Assembly (NCBI RefSeq): GCF_000973105.1
Contig: NC_015844.1
Span: 4,646,501-4,710,500, forward strand
Reading direction: 5' to 3'
Length of the DNA: 64,000 bases
DNA from: Zobellia galactanivorans
Lineage (GTDB): Bacteria > Bacteroidota > Bacteroidia > Flavobacteriales > Flavobacteriaceae
Numbering within the stretch: position 1 is the first letter of the stretch; every line of letters begins with the position of its first letter. The notes beneath the pieces are model-generated. The model did not search any database and was not told where the DNA came from. It saw only the letters and a program-made list of their open reading frames with translations. The position numbers and the translations under genes are program-made. Positions 1-7,715 of this stretch are shown here, in pieces.

Positions 1-71
1 TAGACGGGCAAAGGGGAGGCAATTATATTTCCGACCACTTTCCTATCAAGGTAATTGTTAGTTTACGTTAA
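1..71 (+). CDS. 3' end of an endonuclease/exonuclease/phosphatase (EEP) family hydrolase (partial)
   Basis: Reading from base 3, an open frame ends at TAA (69-71) and encodes about 22 residues ending in NYISDHFPIKVIVSLR. The S-D-H-F-P element followed by a short beta strand is typical of the C-terminal end of EEP-family hydrolases, where the His-Asp pair completes the catalytic centre. Only the tail is inside the window, so substrate and localisation cannot be told. A terminator hairpin follows 12 bases after the stop, which supports this being a real gene end. Confidence 0.55.
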   Translation, partial: DGQRGGNYISDHFPIKVIVSLR

Positions 72-82
72 TGTCATGTTTA

Positions 83-124
83 AAATGCCGCCTGCTGCAT
101 AAAAGTGGGCGGCATTTATTTTAT
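83..124 (+). terminator. Intrinsic terminator after the EEP hydrolase
   Basis: A 10-bp perfect stem, AAATGCCGCC (83-92) with GGCGGCATTT (108-117), has a 15-base loop and is followed by a T-rich run. It lies just behind the stop at 71 and ends the upstream transcription unit before the sigma-factor gene. Confidence 0.7.
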
Positions 125-217
125 CCTTTCTAACCATTTCTTAACAAAGGCATATAATCTAAATTACTTCACGCGACTATAGCATACGTAATTTAGAGGC
201 TCAATACCAACCCGAAA

Positions 218-742
218 ATGAGTGACCATTTATCTGACAAGGAGCTACTTGATAAAGTAAGATTGGGCGACCAAGAGTCATTCAGACAGGTCTACGATAG
301 ATATTTTAACGACCTATATGGCTATACCTCGGCACTGTTGCAAGATCGGCAACTGGCAGAAGACCTGATACAGGAACTTTTTATACACCTGTGGGAAAAG
401 AAGTCCACTATCGAAATCGTACATTTAAAGGCCTACTTGACTACGGCACTCCGCCGCAAAATTATCAATGTATATCGTAACAATAAGTACGTAGATTTAG
501 ATGAGACCATCATTGCGACCCTTCCCAGCCCGAATGGGATAGATGATAAGTTGCGTGAAAATGATTTGGAACAGGAGTTTAAGACCACCTTGAACAAGCT
601 TCCCAAAAAATGTAGGAACGTATTTTATCTCAGTCGGATCAAAATGTACAAAAACAGGGAAATCGCCGAAGAGCTCGATATCTCTATCCGAACGGTCGAA
701 GCACATATCAGTAATGCACTGCGGCATTTCAAGGTACACTAA
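218..742 (+). CDS. ECF RNA polymerase sigma-70 factor, Bacteroidetes type, no adjacent FecR
   Basis: A 174-residue ECF sigma factor. Region 2 is at about residues 20-90 (LAEDLIQELFIHLWEKK, the -10 binding helix) and region 4 at about 115-170 (LPKKCRNVFYLSRIK, then a helix-turn-helix ending NREIAEELDISIRTVEAHI). It would direct RNA polymerase to a small regulon. Most such factors in this phylum sit beside a FecR anti-sigma gene. Here the next gene downstream is convergent and no FecR is visible, so the partner must be elsewhere or absent. It starts at ATG 218 and is separated from the previous gene by a terminator. Confidence 0.9.
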   Translation: MSDHLSDKELLDKVRLGDQESFRQVYDRYFNDLYGYTSALLQDRQLAEDLIQELFIHLWEKKSTIEIVHLKAYLTTALRRKIINVYRNNKYVDLDETIIATLPSPNGIDDKLRENDLEQEFKTTLNKLPKKCRNVFYLSRIKMYKNREIAEELDISIRTVEAHISNALRHFKVH

Positions 743-872
743 ACTGGAATAAACGACCAGCATGGACTCAAAAAAGCCATTGTGGCCTTAGTGAACCCAA
801 ATCCCTGATCATTTACCCGATAATCGAGATTAAATGCTCCGAGGCTTGCCTCGAAATCAAGGGGTATTCCTT

Positions 873-1658
873 TTAATGCCTCGCGGGCTTGCCCCCAGGT
901 AGTTTACTTTCCCCCTGGGCGGCCCAGTAGATACCTCCGAACAGGTGGTCTAAAAACATTTGATCTTCAAACGCTTCGGGCTTATGGCCCAGTGCCGTAT
1001 AAAAAGAACGCCCACCATCGTAGAATTGATACCATGCTATAGGGTGGTTTTTGCCCATACCTTTTAGCGGTATTTCGTCATATCCCTTCTGGTAATCATA
1101 GGTGTCTTCGTCTACGGATAGAAGTACTTTGATGGCATCAGATTTCAAGAGGTCAAAATTGTACCATTCGTCGCTCCACAACCATTTTTCCGGCAGATGT
1201 AGGTTTGAGGGGAAATTGGCATCATGATTGCTTAGAACGGCAGCTTGAAATTGCGGATGGTCCCTAAAAACCCCGCCTATAAGATTGTCGAACCAAGGGT
1301 TTCTAATCTCACTATCGGAGGTGGAGTGGACTCCCACGAAGCCGTTCCCGTTTTGAATGTGCGTTTGTAAAACCTTGAGCTGTTCATTGGTTAAATTGTC
1401 GGTATTCGCATTTAAAAATACCACCACGTCGTAGGAAGGTAATTTTAGGGCGAGGTCTTCGGAACTTTGCGTCCAATCAAACTTAAACTGATGTTCGGCG
1501 GCCATTTTGTGAAAAGCGTCTACCGCATTGGGAATACATTCGTAGTGCCAGGTGTCTTGTACGGTAAATAACAACACCTTAAATTGGTCTTGGGCAAAAG
1601 CCATATGGTTGAAAGTTAAAATGATAAAACAGGTGAATTGTAAAATTCTGGATTTCAT
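873..1658 (-). CDS. Secreted ThuA-like domain protein
   Basis: A 261-residue protein with a signal peptide (cleavage probably after MAFAQ, about residue 23) and a single ThuA domain of the glutamine-amidotransferase-like flavodoxin fold. Recognisable parts are the first strand VLLFTV with TWHY, the YDVVVFLN strand, the NGNGFVGVHSTSD turn, and GGRSFYTALGHKPEAF near the C-terminus. ThuA proteins are linked to sugar catabolism and are often exported in this phylum, but the reaction is not established. It is the second gene of a two-gene minus-strand unit, 33 bases behind the sugar-isomerase-like gene. A short Lys/Gly/Pro tail follows the domain. Confidence 0.85.
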   Translation of the reverse strand: MKSRILQFTCFIILTFNHMAFAQDQFKVLLFTVQDTWHYECIPNAVDAFHKMAAEHQFKFDWTQSSEDLALKLPSYDVVVFLNANTDNLTNEQLKVLQTHIQNGNGFVGVHSTSDSEIRNPWFDNLIGGVFRDHPQFQAAVLSNHDANFPSNLHLPEKWLWSDEWYNFDLLKSDAIKVLLSVDEDTYDYQKGYDEIPLKGMGKNHPIAWYQFYDGGRSFYTALGHKPEAFEDQMFLDHLFGGIYWAAQGESKLPGGKPARH

Positions 1659-1691
1659 AAAGTTGAAGTGTTGAGTGTTGAGAGTCGATTG

Positions 1692-2996
1692 TTATAAGAT
1701 GTTAAAGTATAAATAGTTCCAAGCGGCATTGATGCTGTACCACACGGGATAATTAAAGGCTTCCACTTCGGCCACAACATATTTTAGGCCAGCGGTTTTC
1801 GAATATTTAAAATATTCCTCAAAATCCATTTTCCCGCTTTGGCCCAATTCTTCGTAATCTTTTACATGCCAGCTTATAAAGCGGTCGTCGTATTTTTTAA
1901 AGTAGTCGATTGGGTCGACATCCGAAAAATGCATCCAGTATAGGTCGGCTTGAAAATGAACATATTCGGGGTCGGTATGCTCTATGAAGTAGTCATAGAC
2001 CACCTGCTTCTCTATGGTTTTAAACTCATCGGAGTGATTGTGGTAGGCGAATTGAATTCCCCTTTCCTTACAAAGTTTCCCAATGGCATCATAGTAGGCA
2101 CAATAGCGCTTGAGTTCGTCAAGGGTGGTGATTTCCTTGATTTGATTGTTCGATATGGTGAGGTATTCAACACCGGCCTGTTTGTGGTCATCGATGCATT
2201 CCTTCCACCATTTCATGGCTTTTTTCCACGCTTTATCGTCCTTCGTAGGCAGGTCGTAAAACGTCATAGATCCCGTAAACTTCAAATTGTTTTCTTCTAC
2301 CAATTTTTTAAAGTCTAAGGGGGACAGTCCATAAAACGAGCGGTCTTTATAGACAAAGGTCTCAATATAGCTATAGCCCATCCTATCCAAATACTTCAAG
2401 GTTTGCTTAGGATCCTCCAGCATTTTATTGTGTACCGATACGAGCTGGATACCTATGTTTTTGTCCTTAGGGTTTTTCTTGATATAGCGGGTTTCCCAAA
2501 GCACCTCGTTTTGTGGGTCGGTCCCCTTTACATAAACATCGGTCTGGTGCTTAAAATCAAAAGTGACCGTCATGGTTTCTCGGCCTGTAAAGTCGCGGTC
2601 TTTCATTACCCAATGCTTTTTACTTGTAAATCCGCCTTTCCCCAGAAACATTTCACCTTGGGCGCTTTTCCCCAATGCAAAAACGGAATCGGTCTTGGTG
2701 TCGTATCCGATAAGTTCTATTAAGGTGTGTTTGTAGGTTTTCCCATCCCTTTGAAATACATCTACCGACATTGTGGAATGATCTATTTTAGGATAGTTGT
2801 TCATTTTGATACTTGGCAAGGGGGCGATACTGTCCGTTTTCGGGTCGACCGAACTTACCCAAAAGCCTAAATACTGTTCCAATCTTTCCGATTGTTTCGG
2901 GATGGGCATTTGGGAAAAAAGGGGACAGCTTCCCATTAGAAAAAAGAATAGCGCGGACGTAATAGTGAAACGATGTAAATGCAAATTGTTGGTCAT
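1692..2996 (-). CDS. Exported two-domain protein: beta-rich N-terminal domain plus sugar phosphate isomerase/epimerase-like TIM barrel
   Basis: A 434-residue protein with an N-terminal signal peptide (hydrophobic core SALFFFLMG, end about residue 29). Residues 35-175 form a beta-rich domain (FWVSSVDPKT; QRDGKTYKHTLIELIGYDTK) that I do not recognise with certainty. Residues 180-434 match the xylose-isomerase-like TIM barrel (AP endonuclease 2 fold): GIQLVSVH, then the metal-site-like segments AYHNHSDEF, HFQADLYW and ISWHVKDY, then VAEVEAF. Such barrels bind a divalent metal and act on sugars, but export suggests a periplasmic substrate rather than a sugar phosphate. It leads a unit with the ThuA gene. 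Its position next to the xylanases hints at a role with plant or algal sugars, by inference only. Confidence 0.75.
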   Translation of the reverse strand: MTNNLHLHRFTITSALFFFLMGSCPLFSQMPIPKQSERLEQYLGFWVSSVDPKTDSIAPLPSIKMNNYPKIDHSTMSVDVFQRDGKTYKHTLIELIGYDTKTDSVFALGKSAQGEMFLGKGGFTSKKHWVMKDRDFTGRETMTVTFDFKHQTDVYVKGTDPQNEVLWETRYIKKNPKDKNIGIQLVSVHNKMLEDPKQTLKYLDRMGYSYIETFVYKDRSFYGLSPLDFKKLVEENNLKFTGSMTFYDLPTKDDKAWKKAMKWWKECIDDHKQAGVEYLTISNNQIKEITTLDELKRYCAYYDAIGKLCKERGIQFAYHNHSDEFKTIEKQVVYDYFIEHTDPEYVHFQADLYWMHFSDVDPIDYFKKYDDRFISWHVKDYEELGQSGKMDFEEYFKYSKTAGLKYVVAEVEAFNYPVWYSINAAWNYLYFNIL

Positions 2997-3335
2997 TCCT
3001 CTTCATTTTTATGGTAGTAAATTTAAAGGAGGCCTAGGCGTCACACTATAATCTTTGAAGCCATAATTATCATTTCTGTTGCAGATCGTCGCGTTTCCCG
3101 TTAAAAAGGAACAGGGCATCCTATATCGGGATGATGCCATTCTTCCGGTCCTAGGCGGTAGAGTGGCGTGATCAGTAGGAAAGAACAGGGGTGAAGCATG
3201 AGGGAATGCTACATCCTTACTAGACAATGCACAATTTATTATAGCATTCCGATAGGCTAAGCTATACTTTCGAAGCATGTGTTTTTAATGGAATCAACAG
3301 TAATCTTGTTAAATAATTTTGAAATGGAATTTAAA
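2997..3335. promoter_or_regulatory. Divergent intergenic region with a 9-bp inverted repeat
   Basis: About 340 bases lie between the minus-strand sugar-isomerase-like gene and the first plus-strand xylanase, so both promoters should be here. A perfect 9-bp inverted repeat is present: GGAATGCTA (3204-3212) and TAGCATTCC (3243-3251), 30 bases apart. A shorter hairpin, GGCATC..GATGATGCC, lies near 3116-3138. I see no clean TAnnTTTG promoter and no coding frame of interest. Confidence 0.35.
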
Positions 3336-4709
3336 ATGAAAAAAATTAAGAAATACTTACTGCTGCCCCTTATCATCTTTGGTTTAGGCTGCTCTTCCGA
3401 TAAGGAAGGGTTCAATGACGATGTTGCGGGCGATGAAATTCCGGAGGCCAAGGTAGAAGCTTCCTTCGACTATACGATTTCCGAGGAAGATCCTTATGCC
3501 ATTTTATTGGACAATGCCACGGAATCGGAGCGTGAGTATACCGCGGTTTGGGATTTTGGAAAGGGAGGCGAGAAAGTTGCGGACAAAGCGGGGCTCGAAG
3601 AAGTGCGTTACACGGAAACCGGCGAATACACGATTACACTTGAGGTAAGCAATGCGGCCGGGACTTCAATCGCCAAAAAAACGATAAAGGTAGACCAGCG
3701 GTATGGTGTCTGCCCTACCAGTGGTTGCGAGGACCTATCGGACAAGGGGCTAAAGGATGGGACGGATACCTTTAGCGTTGGGGTAATAACCCAATCGTAC
3801 CGAATTAACGAAGGAGGGAGCCACACTCAAGTATTGAAAAAGGAATTCAATAGTTTGACAGCGGAGTACGAGATGAAGATGAACATCATGTATCCCTCAC
3901 AAGACAGCTATGATTTTAGTGCGGGCGATGCCATTGTTGATTTTGCAGTGGCAAATGATATGTACGTTCATGGTCACGCCTTAATTTGGCATGAAGCCTC
4001 TCCCGATTGGGTAGAGAATTTTACGGGTAGCGATGCTGAATTCGAAAAGATGGTAGAAGACTATATTACCACGACCATGACGCGATACAAGGGTAAGGTA
4101 CGGTCTTGGGATGTCGTTAATGAAGCCGTGGACGAAAGTGCGGGCAATCCCTTAAGAAACTCGGTTTTTAGGCAAAGAATGGGGGACGACTATGTCAAAA
4201 AGTGTTTTCAGTTTGCCCGTAATGCCGACCCCGAGGCTATTTTGTTCTACAATGATTTCAATATAGCGGCCAGTTCCGGCAAGAGGGCGGCCATATTTGA
4301 TTTGGTGGATGACTTGGGAGATCTGATCGACGGTCTCGGGGCGCAAATGCACATTTCAATCGATAATCCTTCGGCCGAGGATATTCAAGCCGTGGTCGAT
4401 GGGGCCGTTTCAAGAGGATTGAAGCTGCACTTTTCGGAACTCGACATTCGCACCAACTTGGAGAACGACAAGAACCTATCTTCGCTATCCGCGGAAAAGG
4501 CCGCACGCCAAAAGGCCAAATTCAAGGAAGTGGTAAACATATACAATGCGGTTCCCCCTGAAAATAAATTTGGGATTACCGTATGGGGCCTTCGCGACAA
4601 TGAGTCTTGGTTGGTCGATTACTACGGTGTACCGGAATGGCCTTTGCTCTTCGATGGGAATTATAATAAAAAACAGGCCTATGATGGCTTTTTAGAGGGA
4701 TTGCAATAA
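3336..4709 (+). CDS. GH10 endo-1,4-beta-xylanase lipoprotein with PKD-like domain
   Basis: A GH10 glycoside hydrolase that would cleave internal beta-1,4 links of xylan with retention. From ATG 3336 the protein has 457 residues. The frame stays open 19 codons further upstream, but MKKIKKYLLL is the natural signal-peptide start. Lipobox GLGC places it on a membrane, probably the cell surface. Residues about 40-120 form a PKD-like beta sandwich (VWDFGKGGE, YTETGEYTITLEV). The GH10 barrel runs from about 135 to 455. The acid/base Glu is E263 in WDVVNEA and the nucleophile is E368 in HFSELDI; the conserved HGHALIWHE segment is present. It is followed 30 bases later by a second GH10 gene, so the two are probably co-transcribed. 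Confidence 0.93.
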   Translation: MKKIKKYLLLPLIIFGLGCSSDKEGFNDDVAGDEIPEAKVEASFDYTISEEDPYAILLDNATESEREYTAVWDFGKGGEKVADKAGLEEVRYTETGEYTITLEVSNAAGTSIAKKTIKVDQRYGVCPTSGCEDLSDKGLKDGTDTFSVGVITQSYRINEGGSHTQVLKKEFNSLTAEYEMKMNIMYPSQDSYDFSAGDAIVDFAVANDMYVHGHALIWHEASPDWVENFTGSDAEFEKMVEDYITTTMTRYKGKVRSWDVVNEAVDESAGNPLRNSVFRQRMGDDYVKKCFQFARNADPEAILFYNDFNIAASSGKRAAIFDLVDDLGDLIDGLGAQMHISIDNPSAEDIQAVVDGAVSRGLKLHFSELDIRTNLENDKNLSSLSAEKAARQKAKFKEVVNIYNAVPPENKFGITVWGLRDNESWLVDYYGVPEWPLLFDGNYNKKQAYDGFLEGLQ

Positions 4710-4739
4710 GCGAGAATAGAGATATATTAAAAGAAAAAG

Positions 4740-5936
4740 ATGCTAAAAACAAGAGGTATTAAGCTAAGGACCATTCGGCTGCTAGGTCTTCTGTTGCTGA
4801 TGTCAATGGGCTGCAAGGAAAAGGAAAGTAGTGAAAACACGAGCTTGGATATAAAGTCCGATACCAAGGAAATCCCCCTAAAAACAGCCTTTAAGGACCA
4901 ATTTAAGATGGGGTCCGCCATAAACGGGGCGGTGGTTTCGGGGAAGGATGCGACCTCGCTACAAATCGTAACCCAAGAGTTCAATACGATTACGCCCGAG
5001 AATTGTATGAAGGCGGAATCCGTGAGCCCGGCACGCAATGTGTATAATTTTGAGGAAGCGGATGCGTTTGTGGCCTTTGGTCAGGAACACAACATGTTTA
5101 TCGTAGGCCATACCTTGATCTGGCATAACCAGACTCCCGATTGGTTTTTTACCAATGAAAATGGAGCGCCGAATTCGCCCGAGGAGCAAAAGGAGCAGCT
5201 CCGAAAGCACATCGAAGCCGTAGCCGGAAGATATGCGGGAAAAGTGCATGCCTGGGATGTGCTCAATGAGGTTATGGACAATGATGGCTCTTATAGGCCC
5301 ACGAACTGGATACAATATATAGGCGATGGGGATGAAATGGTAAAATTGGCCTTTAAGTACGCCAGTGAATACGCCCCTGACACCGAACTTTATTACAACG
5401 ATTTTAATGCATGGCGACCCGAGAAGAGAGACGGGATCGTACGTATGGTAAAGATGTTGCAGGAGGAAGGTATCCGAATAGACGGAATAGGTATTCAAGG
5501 CCATTGGGGACTCAACTTTCCCAAGAACGATTACATTCAACAAGCCATAGACGCCTATGCCGCCCTGGGGGTGAAGGTGATGATAACCGAGTTGGATGTA
5601 GACGTGCTTCCCTTGACCAAGGAAGGCCAGATCATTGGCACAAGTATGATGGAACCCCAATTTCAGTTAGAGGAGTTTGAATCCTTCCTAGACCCCTATA
5701 AAGAAGGGCTTCCGGATTCGGTTTCGGTGGAATTGGCCGCCCGTTACAAGGAGCTTTTTGAGATCTTCCTAAAGAACCGCGATAAAATCGATAGGGTTAC
5801 CCTTTGGGGCGTACATGACGGATTGTCTTGGAAGAATGGCTATCCCATCCCCAATAGAACCAATTATCCCCTTTTGTATGACCGGGACAAAAAACCAAAA
5901 TTGGCCAAAGAGGCCATTTTAGAAACCGTAAAATAA
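4740..5936 (+). CDS. GH10 endo-1,4-beta-xylanase lipoprotein
   Basis: A 398-residue GH10 enzyme made of a lipoprotein signal (lipobox SMGC, about residue 22) and one catalytic barrel (about 45-395). Key elements are VGHTLIWHNQTPDWFF, acid/base E177 in WDVLNEV, the YYNDFNAW strand, IQGHWG, nucleophile E284 in ITELDVDV, and VTLWGVHDGLSW near the end. Unlike its upstream paralog it has no PKD domain, which suggests a division of labour between surface-bound and shorter chains. It lies 30 bases after the first xylanase and 39 bases before a small exported protein in the same direction. Confidence 0.95.
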   Translation: MLKTRGIKLRTIRLLGLLLLMSMGCKEKESSENTSLDIKSDTKEIPLKTAFKDQFKMGSAINGAVVSGKDATSLQIVTQEFNTITPENCMKAESVSPARNVYNFEEADAFVAFGQEHNMFIVGHTLIWHNQTPDWFFTNENGAPNSPEEQKEQLRKHIEAVAGRYAGKVHAWDVLNEVMDNDGSYRPTNWIQYIGDGDEMVKLAFKYASEYAPDTELYYNDFNAWRPEKRDGIVRMVKMLQEEGIRIDGIGIQGHWGLNFPKNDYIQQAIDAYAALGVKVMITELDVDVLPLTKEGQIIGTSMMEPQFQLEEFESFLDPYKEGLPDSVSVELAARYKELFEIFLKNRDKIDRVTLWGVHDGLSWKNGYPIPNRTNYPLLYDRDKKPKLAKEAILETVK

Positions 5937-5975
5937 AGAAAGTTTCCATTACAAATAGTTAAATAAATACAACGT

Positions 5976-6377
5976 ATGAAAAATGTGATTTTTGCCGTAT
6001 GGGCGATGCTATGTATAACAAGTCTTTCCTATGCCCAATCTTCGGATGCCGATAAGAGGGATTCGGACAAATTGCTGTTGACGATCTTCTTAAAACACGA
6101 TCAGTCGATGAACCTGAACGAGATAGAGGAGGTTAGAAAGAAGCAGGGCTTCTATAAAAACTTCCCGCCCGAAGGGGTTTCCGTTGTGAACTGGTACGTA
6201 GTAATGGGGATTGGCCAAATGGTGGTGCTGGAGTTGCCCGCCTCAAAGCTTAAGGATGTAAATTTGGCCATAGAAAGAAGCGCTTGGAAAGCCTTTCGTT
6301 CCGAGATTTATCCTACCTATGATCTGTATCCTATCGTAGAAGATAAGCTTAACAATACATCAAAAGTGAGTTATTAA
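5976..6377 (+). CDS. Small exported protein of unknown function, possible ferredoxin-like alpha+beta fold
   Basis: A 133-residue protein with a clear Sec signal peptide (core VIFAVWAMLCITSLSYA, cleavage about residue 20). The mature part has the pattern beta (KLLLTIFLKH), helix (LNEIEEVRKKQGFYKNF), beta (VSVVNWYVVMGIGQMVVLEL), helix (LKDVNLAIERSAWKAF). That order resembles dimeric alpha+beta barrel proteins of the YCII/muconolactone-isomerase type, but no catalytic motif is visible. It sits 39 bases behind the second GH10 gene and is probably in the same transcript. I cannot name a family. Confidence 0.7.
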   Translation: MKNVIFAVWAMLCITSLSYAQSSDADKRDSDKLLLTIFLKHDQSMNLNEIEEVRKKQGFYKNFPPEGVSVVNWYVVMGIGQMVVLELPASKLKDVNLAIERSAWKAFRSEIYPTYDLYPIVEDKLNNTSKVSY

Positions 6378-6387
6378 GGGGAATTCC

Positions 6388-6447
6388 AACCCATCCAACT
6401 TGCCGTAAAATTAAAACAGCATAGTTCTAAGGCGATTTGGATGGGTT
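6388..6447. repeat. 11-bp inverted repeat between convergent genes
   Basis: AACCCATCCAA (6388-6398) and TTGGATGGGTT (6437-6447) are perfect inverted copies with a 38-base loop. Smaller hairpins follow up to 6520 (for example CCTTC ACGG GAAGG). The element lies between convergent genes and may act as a bidirectional stop, although there is no clear T-run. Confidence 0.45.
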
Positions 6448-6521
6448 CAAACCCTTCACGGGAAGGCGTCCAACCAAGGTTCTACAAGGTTTCTTGAGGG
6501 AGGAAGGACTTCCCTCCACAA

Positions 6522-7418
6522 CTAATTTTTAAGCGGAACCGCATATATTTTTCCGGCCATCATATCGGGCACCAACAACCTTCCCCTATCTTCCTCCAGA
6601 TAAAAATCCGCAGCCGATTCCAATCCTTCGATCAGTACGGTAGAGGCTTCGGTCTTAGGGTCTATTTTCCAAACTTTTCCAGAAACCCAACTGCTAACGT
6701 AGTAGTTGCCCTTACGATCTTGCTCTACGGCATCGGCCCCTCTATATTCACCTTTAAGCGGACGAAGCGCGCCATTTTCGGTAATCAGGAAATTTCCCTT
6801 GAAAAAAGCACCTACCATAAGGTTTCCATCCTTGTCAACCCCCACGCCATTGGGGTTTGGCATAAGTGGGGAAGTATCTTGTTTTATGGTAATGAGCCCT
6901 TCTGAACTTATATGGTAGATACGCCCAAGTTTTGGGACTTTCTTGGCTTCCTCACTATCTAGGGGCCATAAGTTATTTTCGGGGTCGCGCATGTATTGGG
7001 TCGCCCCCATATCGGCTACCAAGATTCCCTTTCCCTGAGCATCTAGGGAAACATCGTTCAAATAGAGGACGGTTTCGGGAAAGTCGCTTTTATCTACAAA
7101 AATACGGGCTTGGCCTTTTTCATCAAGCTTCCAGATACGGGTCACATCGGAGAAGTACAGCTCCCCGTTTAGGTAGACGATTCCCTTGGGTTCATCAAAA
7201 CCCTTGGCAAACACCTTTACACCCTTCTTGGAAATCTCTACCACTTCGCCATCCCCGGGTTCTTTTGCGTTCATTACGGTTACGTAATAGTTGTCGTTAA
7301 AGCCCTTGGTAATGCTCTCCGGTTTCATGCCCACTTCAACTGGAAATTCCACTTCGGCTTGTGCCTGAACTATACAAACGAAGAATAAGGCGATTAAGGT
7401 GATTCTTTTGCTTCCCAT
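6522..7418 (-). CDS. Exported SMP-30/gluconolactonase-like beta-propeller protein
   Basis: A 298-residue protein with a signal peptide (ITLIALFFVCIVQAQA, cleavage about residue 20). The rest shows repeated propeller strands: GYNDNYYVTVM-like and YFSDVTRIWKLDEKGQA, ILVADMGAT, NPNGVGVDKDGNLMVGAF, GNYYVSSWVSGKVWKID, GRLLVPDMMAGKIY. The NPNGVGVD element is typical of the SMP-30/NHL superfamily, which binds a divalent metal and often hydrolyses sugar lactones. In the periplasm such a protein could act on an oxidised sugar lactone or simply bind a ligand. It is convergent with the xylanase unit and has its own promoter side at 7419. Confidence 0.75.
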   Translation of the reverse strand: MGSKRITLIALFFVCIVQAQAEVEFPVEVGMKPESITKGFNDNYYVTVMNAKEPGDGEVVEISKKGVKVFAKGFDEPKGIVYLNGELYFSDVTRIWKLDEKGQARIFVDKSDFPETVLYLNDVSLDAQGKGILVADMGATQYMRDPENNLWPLDSEEAKKVPKLGRIYHISSEGLITIKQDTSPLMPNPNGVGVDKDGNLMVGAFFKGNFLITENGALRPLKGEYRGADAVEQDRKGNYYVSSWVSGKVWKIDPKTEASTVLIEGLESAADFYLEEDRGRLLVPDMMAGKIYAVPLKN

Positions 7419-7629
7419 AATAGTGTTTTAGGTTTAAATGGTTGATAAACAGCGATTGTCCCGATAGGGCCATTAGGCCGATATTTTGGCGAAGGTCTTC
7501 GCAATAAAGTGAGACCTTTGGTCATGAATGATTGCTCAATTACAAAGCTATCAGTCCTTTAGCTTCGTGTATGGTAGTTATGAAGCAGATCGTATCAAAA
7601 TTGTTGCGAGAGCGATTCCAATACTCATA

Positions 7630-7670
7630 AAAACAAAAAAAGGACCAATGCACAGGCATGGTCCTTTTGT
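7630..7670 (-). terminator. Intrinsic terminator after the trpB-like gene
   Basis: Stem AAAAGGACCA (7638-7647) with TGGTCCTTTT (7659-7668). On the minus strand it is followed by a long T-run. It lies about 50 bases beyond the stop of the minus-strand tryptophan synthase beta gene. Confidence 0.75.
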
Positions 7671-7715
7671 TTTCTAGTCCCCATAAATTCATAGGCTAGG
7701 GGAAGCTTAGGTGTT

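Noticed and set aside
4959-5660. 233-codon open frame antisense to the second xylanase
   Set aside because: It lies fully inside a strongly supported GH10 gene, has no family motif and reads as a shadow of the codon bias on the other strand.
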